64,000 nt of DNA, taken from NCBI GenBank assembly GCA_964611435.1, contig CAZSXT010000006.1:1-64000 (forward strand), read 5' to 3'. Of the stretch, positions 52,054 through 61,014 are shown one piece after another. A program made the translations under genes and the position numbers. The first letter of the stretch is position 1, and the number at the start of each line of letters is the position of its first letter. Below the pieces are notes generated by a model, which was not told the origin of the DNA, did not search any database, and saw nothing but the letters and a program-made list of their open reading frames with translations. The stretch is from JAYPHU01 sp964611435. Its GTDB lineage: Bacteria > Pseudomonadota > Alphaproteobacteria > Rhodospirillales > UBA2165.

Positions 52054-55000
52054 CTATATCTCCCGTACCTCAAGGATGCCGGGGACGGCTTTGACCGCCT
52101 GGGCGAGGACGGCGGAAACGTTGTATTTGTCCGGCAGCCGCACTTCGATTTCCGTGTCGTCGTTGATTTGAGAGATCAAGGTGACCTCGCCTTTGCCCTT
52201 CCCTTCCCGATCCAGGATTTCCTTCAACGGGTTGAGGGAGGCAGGCGCATCAATGAATATCTTAAGCCCGGCGCTAGTGCCCGCCGTCGCCTGATCCAAG
52301 GCCTGGACGCCCTGCACCGTGAGGCGCACGCTTTCCCCCTCGAACTGGGCGGCCGCTTTGACATAGAGGGTATTGCCGGCTTCCAGCTTATCCCGATGGG
52401 CCGAGAGAACCTCGGAGAAGACGGTCACTTCATAGACGCCAGTCTGATCCGAGAGCTGGACGAAGGCATATTTGTTGCCCTTCTGAGAAGTCCGCTCTTT
52501 CCGGCCGATGACCGCACCGGCCAATTTCACCGGACCGGATGTGCCGGACGCCAACAACTCCCCGAAGGTTTTAACCCGTAGCCGCTCCAACCCCTTGGCA
52601 TAAGAATCCAACGGGTGCGCCGAGAGGTAAAACCCGATGGCGTCGAACTCTTCTTTGAGCCGGTCCATGGGCAGCCAATCGGGTATCTCCGGCAAGGCGA
52701 TGGAGGAGGTTACGGTTTCTTCCGCACCGAACAGGCCGATTTGATCGGAGTTGCGTTCACTGGCCGCCGCGCCGGCCTGACGAACAATCATCTCCACCCC
52801 TTCGAACAATTGCTTACGGTTCATGGACAATGAGTCAAACGCGCCCGCCCGTATCAGATTTTCCAATTGGCGTTTGTTGATGACTTTTGTGTCGCAGCGA
52901 AAGGTGAAATCCTCGATGGAGCCATACTTTCCGTTCTCCGCCCGCTCCGCCACGACGCTTTCCATAGCCGCGCCGCCCACATTCTTGATAGCCGCCAGAG
53001 CATAACGGACACACAGTTTCTCCTCGCCGTTGACGATCTTCTCGACGGCGAAGACAGATTCGGATTTGTTGATGTCCGGCGGCAACAGATCAATGTTGAG
53101 CCGATCCAGCTCTTGCTTAAAGGTATTCAGCTTGTCGGTGTTCTGTAGGTCCAGGGTCATGGATGCCGCCATGAACTCAACCGGATAATTGGCTTTCAAA
53201 TAGGCCGTCTGATAGGCCACCAGGGCATACGCGGCGGCGTGAGATTTATTGAACCCGTAGCCCGCAAATTTTGCCACTTGATCAAAAATGTCGGACGCTT
53301 TCTTTTCCGGCACGCCTCGCTCCACCGAGCCGGCGACGAACTGCTCCCGCTGGGCGTCCATCTCTTCCTTGATCTTCTTACCCATGGCGCGGCGCAACAG
53401 ATCGGCGCCGCCGAGGGAATAGCCGGCCAATTCCTGCGCAATCTGCATGACCTGTTCCTGGTAGATCATGATGCCATAGGTTTCCGTCAGGATCGGCTCC
53501 AGATTGGGATAGAGATAGTCCGGCTCTTCTTCACCATGCTTACGGCGGATATAACTCGGGATATTGTCCATCGGGCCCGGACGATAGAGGGCCACGATAG
53601 CGATAATGTCCTCGAAGGAGTCAGGCTTCATGTTGCGGAGGATGTCCCGCATGCCTGAACTTTCCAACTGGAACACGCCGGTCGTATCACCCTTCCCCAG
53701 CATTTCGAAGGTTGCCGGATCGTCGAAGGGCAGCTTGTCGATATCGATCTCGATACCCCGATTATTTAAGTGCTCAACCGCCTTGGCGAGAACCGTGAGC
53801 GTCTTCAATCCGAGGAAGTCAAACTTCACCAGCCCAGCAGCCTCCGCCCATTTCATGGCGAATTGGGTCACCGGCATGTCGGAGCGCGGATCGCGATAGA
53901 GCGGGATCAGCTCGGTCAGGGGGCGGTCGCCAATGACCACACCCGCAGCATGGGTCGAGGCGTGCCGATAGAGACCTTCCAGCTTCATGGCGATCTCGGT
54001 CAGGCGCGCGACCAGCGGGTCTTCCTTGATTTCCTGTTGGAGGGCTGGTTCGCCGTCGATGGCTTCTTTCAACGTGACCGGTGCGGCTGGATTGTTGGGG
54101 ACCAGCTTGCAGATTCGATCCACCTGCGGATAAGGCATTTGCAGAACCCGGCCCACGTCTCGAAGCGCGGCGCGCGGCTGCAGCGTTCCGAAAGTGATGA
54201 TCTGCGCCACCCGGTCATCGCCGTATTTCCCCTGCACATACCGGATCACCTCGTCCCGGCGGTCCTGGCAGAAGTCGATGTCGAAGTCGGGCATCGATAC
54301 CCGTTCCGGGTTCAGGAAGCGCTCGAACAGCAAACCAAAACGCAGCGGATCCAAATCGGTGATGGTCAGCGCCCAGGCAACGACGGAGCCCGCGCCGGAG
54401 CCACGGCCCGGCCCGACCGGTATCTCCCGCTCCTTCGACCATTGAATAAAGTCGGCAACGATCAGGAAGTAGCCGGGGAAGCCCATTTGTTCGATAACGC
54501 CGAGCTCGTATTCAAGCCGCTCCCGGTACGGCTTGGCCACTGCCTCCGGATCATCCGCTCCCTCTGTGATCAGTTCCAGGCGTTTCTCCAGCCCTTCTGC
54601 AGCCAGCGCCGCCAGAACTTCCGCGTCGGTTCCGCCGCCATCGCTCTTCGGTGCGGCGGGCAGCAACGGATCACGGCCTTCCGACATAACCGCACAGCGC
54701 TGTGCGATCACCAGGGTATTGTCGATGGCTTCCGGCAAATCCGCGAACAGGGCGCGCATTTCCTGGGCGGACTTGAACCGGTGCTCTGGTGTCAGCCGCC
54801 GCCGGCCGCTTTGGCTGACATAGGCGCCCTCGGCGATACAGATCAGCGCATCGTGGGCCTCGTACATCTCCGCGCCGACGAAGAAGCATTCGTTGGTGGC
54901 GACCAGAGGTAGATCGTACTTGTAGGCCAGATCAATGAGCGGCGCTTCAATCAGTTTCTCCACTTCGAGACCATGGCGCATGATCTCCACGTAAAGCCGC

Positions 55001-55536
55001 TCCGGAAACGTCTCCTTGAGTTGTGTCAGGAGAGTCTCGGCCGCCTCGGCCTGACCCTCGGCGAGTAGCCGACCAACCCCGCCCAGGGGTCCGCCGCTTA
55101 ACGCAATCAAGCCCTCGGAACGTTCGGCGATCGTCTCAAACGAGACTTGGTTAACCTCACCATCGGGCGACAAATGAAATCGGCTGACGATGTCCAAAAG
55201 ATTCTCATAGCCGGCATCATTTTGCGCCAGCAGAACCAGCTGGTCCGGCTGCTGCATGTGTCCATTGCCGTTGCCATTGTTGAGCCGATGCCCGTTTCCG
55301 TCACCAACGTGAAAGGGGGTGACGCCGATTTGGCAGCCGACAATGGGCTGAATACCGGCGCCGGCGCAGGCTTTGGAGAATTCCAGCGCGCCGAACAGGT
55401 TTCCCGTATCCGTCATCGCGACAGCAGGCATATGCATGCCCTGACACTGGGCGACCAGGTCTTTGACCTTGATCGCGCCTTCCAACAGAGAATAGGCGGT
55501 ATGGTTTCGAAGATGGATGAAATCGGCGTAAGACAT
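52054..55536 (-). CDS. dnaE: DNA polymerase III alpha subunit
   Basis: Main replicative polymerase, about 1,160 residues. N-terminal PHP domain (HLRNHTAYSLLEGAIKVKDL), polymerase core with the catalytic Asp residues in PDFDIDFCQDRRDEVI and the later FDFLGLKTLTVL, helix-hairpin-helix and beta-binding region, and an OB domain near the end. A low-complexity GNGHRLNNGNGNGHMQQ loop lies near 95-115. The ATG at 55536 gives a normal start; a GTG at 55572 would add 12 residues and neither has a good Shine-Dalgarno. Order proS-lolC-lolD-dnaE is conserved. Confidence 0.97.
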   Translation of the reverse strand: MSYADFIHLRNHTAYSLLEGAIKVKDLVAQCQGMHMPAVAMTDTGNLFGALEFSKACAGAGIQPIVGCQIGVTPFHVGDGNGHRLNNGNGNGHMQQPDQLVLLAQNDAGYENLLDIVSRFHLSPDGEVNQVSFETIAERSEGLIALSGGPLGGVGRLLAEGQAEAAETLLTQLKETFPERLYVEIMRHGLEVEKLIEAPLIDLAYKYDLPLVATNECFFVGAEMYEAHDALICIAEGAYVSQSGRRRLTPEHRFKSAQEMRALFADLPEAIDNTLVIAQRCAVMSEGRDPLLPAAPKSDGGGTDAEVLAALAAEGLEKRLELITEGADDPEAVAKPYRERLEYELGVIEQMGFPGYFLIVADFIQWSKEREIPVGPGRGSGAGSVVAWALTITDLDPLRFGLLFERFLNPERVSMPDFDIDFCQDRRDEVIRYVQGKYGDDRVAQIITFGTLQPRAALRDVGRVLQMPYPQVDRICKLVPNNPAAPVTLKEAIDGEPALQQEIKEDPLVARLTEIAMKLEGLYRHASTHAAGVVIGDRPLTELIPLYRDPRSDMPVTQFAMKWAEAAGLVKFDFLGLKTLTVLAKAVEHLNNRGIEIDIDKLPFDDPATFEMLGKGDTTGVFQLESSGMRDILRNMKPDSFEDIIAIVALYRPGPMDNIPSYIRRKHGEEEPDYLYPNLEPILTETYGIMIYQEQVMQIAQELAGYSLGGADLLRRAMGKKIKEEMDAQREQFVAGSVERGVPEKKASDIFDQVAKFAGYGFNKSHAAAYALVAYQTAYLKANYPVEFMAASMTLDLQNTDKLNTFKQELDRLNIDLLPPDINKSESVFAVEKIVNGEEKLCVRYALAAIKNVGGAAMESVVAERAENGKYGSIEDFTFRCDTKVINKRQLENLIRAGAFDSLSMNRKQLFEGVEMIVRQAGAAASERNSDQIGLFGAEETVTSSIALPEIPDWLPMDRLKEEFDAIGFYLSAHPLDSYAKGLERLRVKTFGELLASGTSGPVKLAGAVIGRKERTSQKGNKYAFVQLSDQTGVYEVTVFSEVLSAHRDKLEAGNTLYVKAAAQFEGESVRLTVQGVQALDQATAGTSAGLKIFIDAPASLNPLKEILDREGKGKGEVTLISQINDDTEIEVRLPDKYNVSAVLAQAVKAVPGILEVREI

Positions 55537-55611
55537 GGGAGAATTGATGCCAGATTCTCCGCCAGCCGTCACCTGTTAATCAGAACAATTTATCCACAAT
55601 CCCCATTGTCG

Positions 55612-55695
55612 TCATGCGCGGACCGAGAGGCGAAGCCAAACGTGATCCGCGTACCCACATTTTTGTGATATGGATCCACGGGTCATGGCGACGCC
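55612..55695. repeat. Degenerate palindromic element, second family
   Basis: In the lolD-dnaE gap. Arms CGCGGA (55617-55622) and TCCGCG (55646-55651) form one hairpin; a second part GTACCCACAT to ATCCACGGGTCATGGCGACG closes the unit, which thus begins with a CGTCAT-type end and finishes with GACG. It resembles the A-C family only in plan, not in sequence. Only one copy is seen here. Confidence 0.45.
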
Positions 55696-55714
55696 GGCCC
55701 GTCGAAGACGGTAA

Positions 55715-56395
55715 TTATGTGGCCACCAACACCCCGTCCTCCAACCGGACAATCCGGTCCATGCGACCGGCGAGGTCCGGGTTGTGGGTGGCAATTAATG
55801 CGGCCACGCCGTTGTTGCGGACCAGATCAACCAACAAGCCAAAGACATGGTCCGCCGTACCGGGATCGAGGTTCCCTGTCGGCTCGTCGGCCAAGAGAAG
55901 CTTCGGATCATTCGCCAGGGCTCGGGCGATGGCGACACGTTGCTGTTCGCCGCCTGAAAGCCGCGCCGGCCGGTGCCCTGCCCGTTCCGTTAACCCCATG
56001 GCCGCCAGCAATTCATCCGCCCGCGCACCGGCCTCGGTTTTACCGCCCCTGGCGATCATTTGTGGCATGATAATGTTTTCCTTGGCGGAGAACTCAGGAA
56101 GCAGATGATGGTGTTGATAGACGAAGCCCAATGTCTCGCGGCGGACCTGCGTACGTTTGTCATCAGAAAGCGATGTCACGTCTTCGCCCAGGACGCTCAC
56201 TATGCCGCCCTCCGCTTTCTCCAGCAGACCCGCGATCTGCAACAGCGTGGTTTTTCCGGCGCCAGAGGGCCCAACCAGTGCGACGATCTCGCCGGCTGCA
56301 ATGGAAAGATTGATCCCGCGCAAGACCTCCAGGCTGACCTCACCCTGATGGAAGGTCTGCTTGACGTCGCGAAGTTCAAGAACCGGATCGCTCAT
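55715..56395 (-). CDS. lolD: Lipoprotein-releasing ABC transporter ATP-binding protein
   Basis: ATPase of the LolCDE machine that extracts outer-membrane lipoproteins from the inner membrane. The 226 residues contain Walker A GPSGAGKTTLLQ, the Q-loop FVYQHHHLLPEFSA, signature LSGGEQQRVAIARAL, Walker B LLLADEPTGNLD, and the LolD-type VLGEDVTSLSDDKR. It starts 3 bases after lolC, with which it assembles. Confidence 0.96.
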   Translation of the reverse strand: MSDPVLELRDVKQTFHQGEVSLEVLRGINLSIAAGEIVALVGPSGAGKTTLLQIAGLLEKAEGGIVSVLGEDVTSLSDDKRTQVRRETLGFVYQHHHLLPEFSAKENIIMPQMIARGGKTEAGARADELLAAMGLTERAGHRPARLSGGEQQRVAIARALANDPKLLLADEPTGNLDPGTADHVFGLLVDLVRNNGVAALIATHNPDLAGRMDRIVRLEDGVLVAT

Positions 56396-56398
56396 GGG

Positions 56399-57643
56399 CT
56401 ACTCGTAGCGTAGCGCTTCGACGGGATCGAGCCGCGCCGCCCGCCAGGATGGATACAAGGTCGCCAGAAATGACAGGCCGAGTCCCATGAGCACCACAGT
56501 CGTTACCTCTGTCGGATCAACTTCGGCCGGCAGCTGTGACAAGAAATAAATTTCGGCGGCAAAAAGCTCGGTACCGGTAAGGCCCTGGATCCACTGCCGA
56601 ATTGTCTCGATATTGGCGGCGAAGGATAACCCTAGAACAAATCCGCCTAATGTGCCGATCACACCGATACTCGCACCCGAAATAAAGAACACCCGCATGA
56701 TCATGCCCCGGGTCGCGCCCATAGTTCGTAATATGGCGATATCCCGGCCCTTGTCCTTCACCAGCATGATCAGGCTGGAAATGATATTGAACGCCGCCAC
56801 CACGATGATCAGGGTCAGAATCAAAAACATGACGTTCCGTTCCACCTGGATCGCGTTGAAGAAGCTGGAATTGGTTTGCTGCCAGTCGAACACCCGGATC
56901 GGTTTTTTGACGGTCCGGTAAACATCGGCAGCCCGTGCCTTCGCGTCGTCTGCCTTTGTGATCAACACATCCAAATAATTCACCCCGCCAGGGATTTGGA
57001 AGTACTTTTGCGCCGCCTCCAAGGGCATAAAGACGAAGCTGGAATCATATTCATGCATGCCGACGTTGAACAACGCAGCGACCTTGTAGCCGCGCATACG
57101 GGGAACTGTACCGAATGCGGTCACGTTGCCCTTAGGCGAAATGAGCGTGATTTGATCGCCGACACGAATATTCATGCTGCGGGCCAGCCGGTTGCCGATC
57201 AGCACGCTATTTTCGCCTCTGAAATTTGCCAAATTACCGGTGAGGATGTTGTCAGCGATGATCGCCCGGTCCCGTAGGTCCTGCGGCTTTAATCCACGAA
57301 CAAGTACGCCTTTGGCTTGACCGTTGGCGGTCGCCATCACCTGGCCTTCGATCATCGGCGTAACCTTGACCACACCGTTCACGGTCGCGACCTCTTTCGC
57401 CAAGGCATCGTACCCGGTCAGGTCACGGGTTTCCCCATAGATGCTGAGGTGGCCGTTGATTCCGAGGATGCGGGTAAGCAGTTCCTGACGGAAGCCATTC
57501 ATCACCGACATCACGATGATGAGCGTGGCGACACCTAACGCGATACCGAGAAGGGAGAACCAGGCAATAACTGAGATAAAGCCTTCCTGACGGCGCGCCC
57601 GCAAATAGCGCATGGCCACCATCCATTCGAAGGCGGAAAACAT
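56399..57643 (-). CDS. lolC: Lipoprotein-releasing ABC transporter permease LolC/E
   Basis: Inner-membrane permease of the Lol system, 414 residues. One N-terminal membrane helix (about 25-48, VIAWFSLLGIALGVATLIIV), a large periplasmic domain (about 50-265), then three membrane helices at the end (ILTLIIVVAAFNIISSLIML; GVIGTLGGFVLGLSFA; VVLMGLGLSFLATLYPSW). The ATG at 57643 follows AGGGAAGG and lies 7 bases after the proS stop; the longer frame overlaps proS. Only one permease gene is present, so it likely forms a homodimeric LolF-like complex with LolD. Confidence 0.94.
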   Translation of the reverse strand: MFSAFEWMVAMRYLRARRQEGFISVIAWFSLLGIALGVATLIIVMSVMNGFRQELLTRILGINGHLSIYGETRDLTGYDALAKEVATVNGVVKVTPMIEGQVMATANGQAKGVLVRGLKPQDLRDRAIIADNILTGNLANFRGENSVLIGNRLARSMNIRVGDQITLISPKGNVTAFGTVPRMRGYKVAALFNVGMHEYDSSFVFMPLEAAQKYFQIPGGVNYLDVLITKADDAKARAADVYRTVKKPIRVFDWQQTNSSFFNAIQVERNVMFLILTLIIVVAAFNIISSLIMLVKDKGRDIAILRTMGATRGMIMRVFFISGASIGVIGTLGGFVLGLSFAANIETIRQWIQGLTGTELFAAEIYFLSQLPAEVDPTEVTTVVLMGLGLSFLATLYPSWRAARLDPVEALRYE

Positions 57644-57650
57644 GCCTTCC

Positions 57651-58964
57651 CTACCCGGTGAGTTTGTTGAGGGCAGCGTCCAGGGACAATTCTTCCTTTT
57701 CACCCGTCGCCCGGTATTTGAGCTCAACCACCCCGTTTTCCAGGCCGCGTGGCCCAACCACCAACTGCCAGGGCAGTCCGATCAGGTCCATGTTGGCGAA
57801 CTTAACGCCGGCGCGTTCGTCCCGCTCGTCATAAAGGACATCGCGCCCGGCGTTTTGGAGTTTGGCGTAAAGGTCTTCGCAAGCCTTGTCACAAGCCTCA
57901 TCGCCGGACCGCAGATTGATCAGGCCGACGTCGAACGGCGCAACCGGTTCCGGCCAGATGATGCCGTCATCGTCATGGGACGCCTCGATAATGCCACCGA
58001 CCAGCCGGGACACACCGATACCGTAGGACCCCATTTCCACCGGTACGTCATTGCCGTCGGGACCGGCCACCACGGCGTTCATGGCCTTGGAATATTTGGT
58101 GCCGAAATAAAAAATGTGCCCGACCTCGATCCCGCGGGCAGTCACCAGATCATCGCCCAGCGCTTCGTGCTGGGCCGGATCCTGCTTTTCGTCCGTAGCC
58201 GCGTAAAGCGAGGTCCATTTGTCGACAATCGGCTGCAAATCGACGTCATAGTCGATGTCATCGCCGGGTGTGTCGAAATCCAGAATATCCTTGTGACAGA
58301 ACACTTCGGACTCTCCGGTCTCCGCCAGGATCAAAAACTCGTGACTCATGTCCCCGCCGATAGGACCGGATTCCGCCTTCATAGGAATGGCTTTGAGTCC
58401 CATGCGCGCGAAGGTGCGCAAATACGCAACGAAACTCCGGTTATAGACTCGCTTGGCGCCCTCAAAATCCAGGTCAAAGGAGTAACTATCCTTCATCAAG
58501 AATTCCCGGCCGCGCATGATACCGAACCGGGGCCGGACTTCGTCGCGGAATTTCCACTGAATGTGATAGAGGATTTTCGGCAGGTCTTTATAACTGCGAA
58601 CCGAATCCCGGAATATTTCCGTGATCAATTCCTCGTTTGTGGGGCCATAGAGCATTTCCCGATCATGCCGGTCGGTGATGCGCAGCATCTCCTTGCCGTA
58701 ATCATCGTAGCGGCCGCTTTCCCGCCAAATCTCCGCCGGTTGGATGGTCGGCATCAACAGTTCCTGACAGCCAGCGCGGTCCATTTCCTCCCGGACAATC
58801 TGCTCGATCTTCTTGAGAACCCGATAGCCCAGCGGCAACCAGGAATAAATCCCTGCGCTCGATTGCCGGATCATTCCAGCGCGCAGCATATACCGGTGCG
58901 AGACGATCTGTGCCTCGTTGGGATTTTCCTTGAGGGTGGGAAGAAAAAATTGTGACAGACGCAT
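57651..58964 (-). CDS. proS: Prolyl-tRNA synthetase (short form)
   Basis: Charges tRNA-Pro. At 437 residues this is the short alphaproteobacterial form that lacks the INS editing domain found between motifs 2 and 3 in E. coli ProS. It shows YSWLPLGYRVLKKIEQIVRE, motif 2 IQWKFRDEVRPRFGIMRGRE, motif 3 GSYGIGVSRLVGGIIEASHD and the C-terminal anticodon-binding domain. Misacylated Ala-tRNA-Pro would need a separate trans-editing protein; none is visible here. Confidence 0.96.
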   Translation of the reverse strand: MRLSQFFLPTLKENPNEAQIVSHRYMLRAGMIRQSSAGIYSWLPLGYRVLKKIEQIVREEMDRAGCQELLMPTIQPAEIWRESGRYDDYGKEMLRITDRHDREMLYGPTNEELITEIFRDSVRSYKDLPKILYHIQWKFRDEVRPRFGIMRGREFLMKDSYSFDLDFEGAKRVYNRSFVAYLRTFARMGLKAIPMKAESGPIGGDMSHEFLILAETGESEVFCHKDILDFDTPGDDIDYDVDLQPIVDKWTSLYAATDEKQDPAQHEALGDDLVTARGIEVGHIFYFGTKYSKAMNAVVAGPDGNDVPVEMGSYGIGVSRLVGGIIEASHDDDGIIWPEPVAPFDVGLINLRSGDEACDKACEDLYAKLQNAGRDVLYDERDERAGVKFANMDLIGLPWQLVVGPRGLENGVVELKYRATGEKEELSLDAALNKLTG

Positions 58965-59058
58965 GCGGCCCGCGATCCTTATCGTTGACTAGATTCCTTC
59001 AATGGCGGGGACTGTAGGAAATGGCCGCAACAATGTCCATCGCGCTTGTCGTCCGGGC

Positions 59059-60060
59059 CTAACTGCCGCCGAGAACGGCACGGCAGTTGTCCAGCATTTC
59101 GGCGTGTTCGGTATTACCGAGCGGCTTGCCGTTGAACGTCAGCCGGCCGCTGGAGATGCTGTACTTGATCTTGCCAACCACCCCGTCTCCCAAGTTTGCG
59201 CCCACGTTTGCCGCCGACTGATGGGCCGACACATTGGCGGCATTAGCCGAGGCCGATTCACTGGCTGCTGTCGAAGCTGAGGTGGCGTTGGTCGAGGCGG
59301 CGTTTGAAGCTGAGAGAAGCGCGGCCTTCGTTGCATCACTGCCGGCGGCGGTTTTACCCAGGCTTGCCGCCGAAGAAGCCGCGGTGGCGGCTGCTGAGGA
59401 ATAGCTTGCCTTGTCCGCAGCGGTCGAGGCGCTCGCGGCTGCATCAGCGTTGGTGCGTGCCGAGACGGCCTGTGCGTTGATCGAGTTATAGTTGGAGAGC
59501 GCCGTACTGTAGGTCGTCGCGGCCGTCACCGCATCAGACTGCGCCGTCTTATAAGCCGTACGAAGGGCGTCATTGGACGGATCGGCGTCCCAGGCGGTTT
59601 TGGCTTTCGTTACGGCTGCCGTGGCCGCATCACTGGCCGTCTTGGCCGTATCCGCAATGGTCTTGGCGGCGCTGGCCGCGCTTTCGGCGGAAGTGGCGGC
59701 CGTATCCGCTGCGCTCGCCGCCGTTTTGGCCTTATCCGCGGCGATGGCGGCCGTGCTGGCTGCCTTTGCATCGGCCTCGGGCTTACCAAAGAAATTCCGA
59801 ATATCAAACTTCACGTCAAAGGAAATGATGTCGGGGATGTTCAGGCGGCTACCGCCATTGAGATCAGCCGGGACCACCCTTTTGCCTCTGACATCAACAC
59901 CGGGGCGATAGGTCGGGTCCAACTTGGCGTGGCGGCGCATGATGCGCTGGCAGTCCTTTTTAGAAATCTCCACGCGGGAGGATTGCGCCAGGCTTTCAGC
60001 CGGATAAGCGGCGGTCAGGACCGCGCCCGAAACAAGCAGCGATATTTTTCGGATATCCAT
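59059..60060 (-). CDS. Exported Ala/Ser/Thr-rich protein of unknown function
   Basis: A 333-residue protein I do not recognise as a named family. A signal peptide (1 to about 25, cleavage near SLA-Q) suggests export; there is no lipobox. Two short ordered segments flank a long Ala/Ser/Thr-rich middle: an N-terminal part (35-90, with C37, PGVDVRGKRVVPADLNGG and LNIPDIISFDVKFDI) and a C-terminal part (about 290-331, VVGKIKYSISSGRLTFNGKP with C326). The middle (about 95-285) has regular Ala spacing typical of a helical coil and very little else. The two ends read like one small domain split by the coil. It lies between proS and a tag-type gene, outside the usual gene order. Confidence 0.8.
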   Translation of the reverse strand: MDIRKISLLVSGAVLTAAYPAESLAQSSRVEISKKDCQRIMRRHAKLDPTYRPGVDVRGKRVVPADLNGGSRLNIPDIISFDVKFDIRNFFGKPEADAKAASTAAIAADKAKTAASAADTAATSAESAASAAKTIADTAKTASDAATAAVTKAKTAWDADPSNDALRTAYKTAQSDAVTAATTYSTALSNYNSINAQAVSARTNADAAASASTAADKASYSSAAATAASSAASLGKTAAGSDATKAALLSASNAASTNATSASTAASESASANAANVSAHQSAANVGANLGDGVVGKIKYSISSGRLTFNGKPLGNTEHAEMLDNCRAVLGGS

Positions 60061-60127
60061 TGATGCTGTCCTCCTTCAGGAATTCAGCAACACGTTACCA
60101 CGATCCTTATGAACGAACGGTTGATGT

Positions 60128-60664
60128 TCAACCTTTACACCAAGCCGGTTTAAGCTCGATGATTTGACCATATACCGGGCATTCCTCGGCATGGGCGCCC
60201 GGCAAATAACCGATACTCATGAGAAATTCGTTGACGATTTCACCGCCAGTAAACTTGAAGTTTCGCTTAAACAGTTTCACCCATTCCTCTTTTGACAACG
60301 GATGATGGGCGTCAATCCAGTTGGCAAAACTACCGTGCGATTTCTGAATTTCCATAATCGTCATGGCATTGTCGACCGTCGCGTCGATCTTGCGCCGGTT
60401 GCGAATGATGGAGCTGTCGTTGACCAGCCGCTCTTTATCCATCTCATCGAAGGCCGCAACTCGATCAATACAAAAATTTTCAAATGCGATGCGGAACCCC
60501 TCTCGCTTCTTCAGGACAATTAGCCACGAAAGGCCAGCCTGAAAGATTTCCAGCGTCAGGCGCTCGAACAACTCGTTATCGTTGTTGATTGGGAAGCCGT
60601 ATTCCTTGTCATGGTAAGGTCCGTGAAAGGGATGACCGGCGGCGGATTGGCAGTAACTCGACAT
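60128..60664 (-). CDS. tag: DNA-3-methyladenine glycosylase I (Tag family)
   Basis: Excises 3-methyladenine from alkylated DNA. The 178 residues have the zinc ligands C5, H18 and a late H-x3-C (GAHAEEC); the catalytic region YHDKEYGFPINNDNELFERL; and EIFQAGLSWLIVLKKREGFR, where Glu39 reads the base. The YLPGAH segment is typical. Nothing suggests a damage-induced promoter. Together with the Ala-rich gene it separates DUF1467 from proS, which are usually adjacent. Confidence 0.9.
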   Translation of the reverse strand: MSSYCQSAAGHPFHGPYHDKEYGFPINNDNELFERLTLEIFQAGLSWLIVLKKREGFRIAFENFCIDRVAAFDEMDKERLVNDSSIIRNRRKIDATVDNAMTIMEIQKSHGSFANWIDAHHPLSKEEWVKLFKRNFKFTGGEIVNEFLMSIGYLPGAHAEECPVYGQIIELKPAWCKG

Positions 60665-60750
60665 AATACTCGTCTACTTAAACGCTACTTGATTGTGGAC
60701 CTCAAACACATATTAGCCAACCCTAAAGTTGGATAATAACACAATGGTGC

Positions 60751-61011
60751 CTAATTAACGGTACGGTTAGAGGGTGTAAAATTTTCAATCGTGATCAAGT
60801 CGTGGGCGTCGACCAGATAAATCGCCAGCCAGACCACAAAGGCGACAACCGTATTGATCGCCATTTTGATGAGAATCCGAGACTTGTCCGGTGCGCCGGG
60901 ATCATGCCCCTCCTCCACCTCTTTCTGGCGATTCACGCCAAAAGGCAGCACCAGGAACAAGGTGATCCACCAGACGATGAAATAAACAGCTAGGCCGGTA
61001 ACAAACCCCAT
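60751..61011 (-). CDS. DUF1467-family small membrane protein
   Basis: An 86-residue protein with two membrane segments (about 3-23, FVTGLAVYFIVWWITLFLVL; about 50-68, INTVVAFVVWLAIYLVDAHD) and a PFGVNRQKEVEEGHDPGAPD loop between them. DUF1467 is a small alphaproteobacterial family of unknown role, commonly found next to proS or rnj as here. It begins 3 bases after the rnj stop, so it is part of the birA-coaX-rnj transcript. Confidence 0.88.
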   Translation of the reverse strand: MGFVTGLAVYFIVWWITLFLVLPFGVNRQKEVEEGHDPGAPDKSRILIKMAINTVVAFVVWLAIYLVDAHDLITIENFTPSNRTVN

Positions 61012-61014
61012 TTC

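Noticed and set aside
53770..54912. 380-codon plus-strand reading frame
   Set aside because: Antisense to the dnaE polymerase core; long shadow frames are common in GC-rich genes.
57612..58955. 447-codon plus-strand reading frame
   Set aside because: Full-length antisense of proS; the minus-strand product has all ProS motifs.
59335..59780. Ala-codon repeats in the 59059-60060 gene as a tandem DNA repeat or CRISPR-like array
   Set aside because: There is no regular repeat-spacer length; the periodicity comes from Ala-rich coding sequence.
60718..60733. CCAAC/GTTGG hairpin after the DUF1467 gene
   Set aside because: Only a 5-base stem with no T run; too weak for a terminator call.
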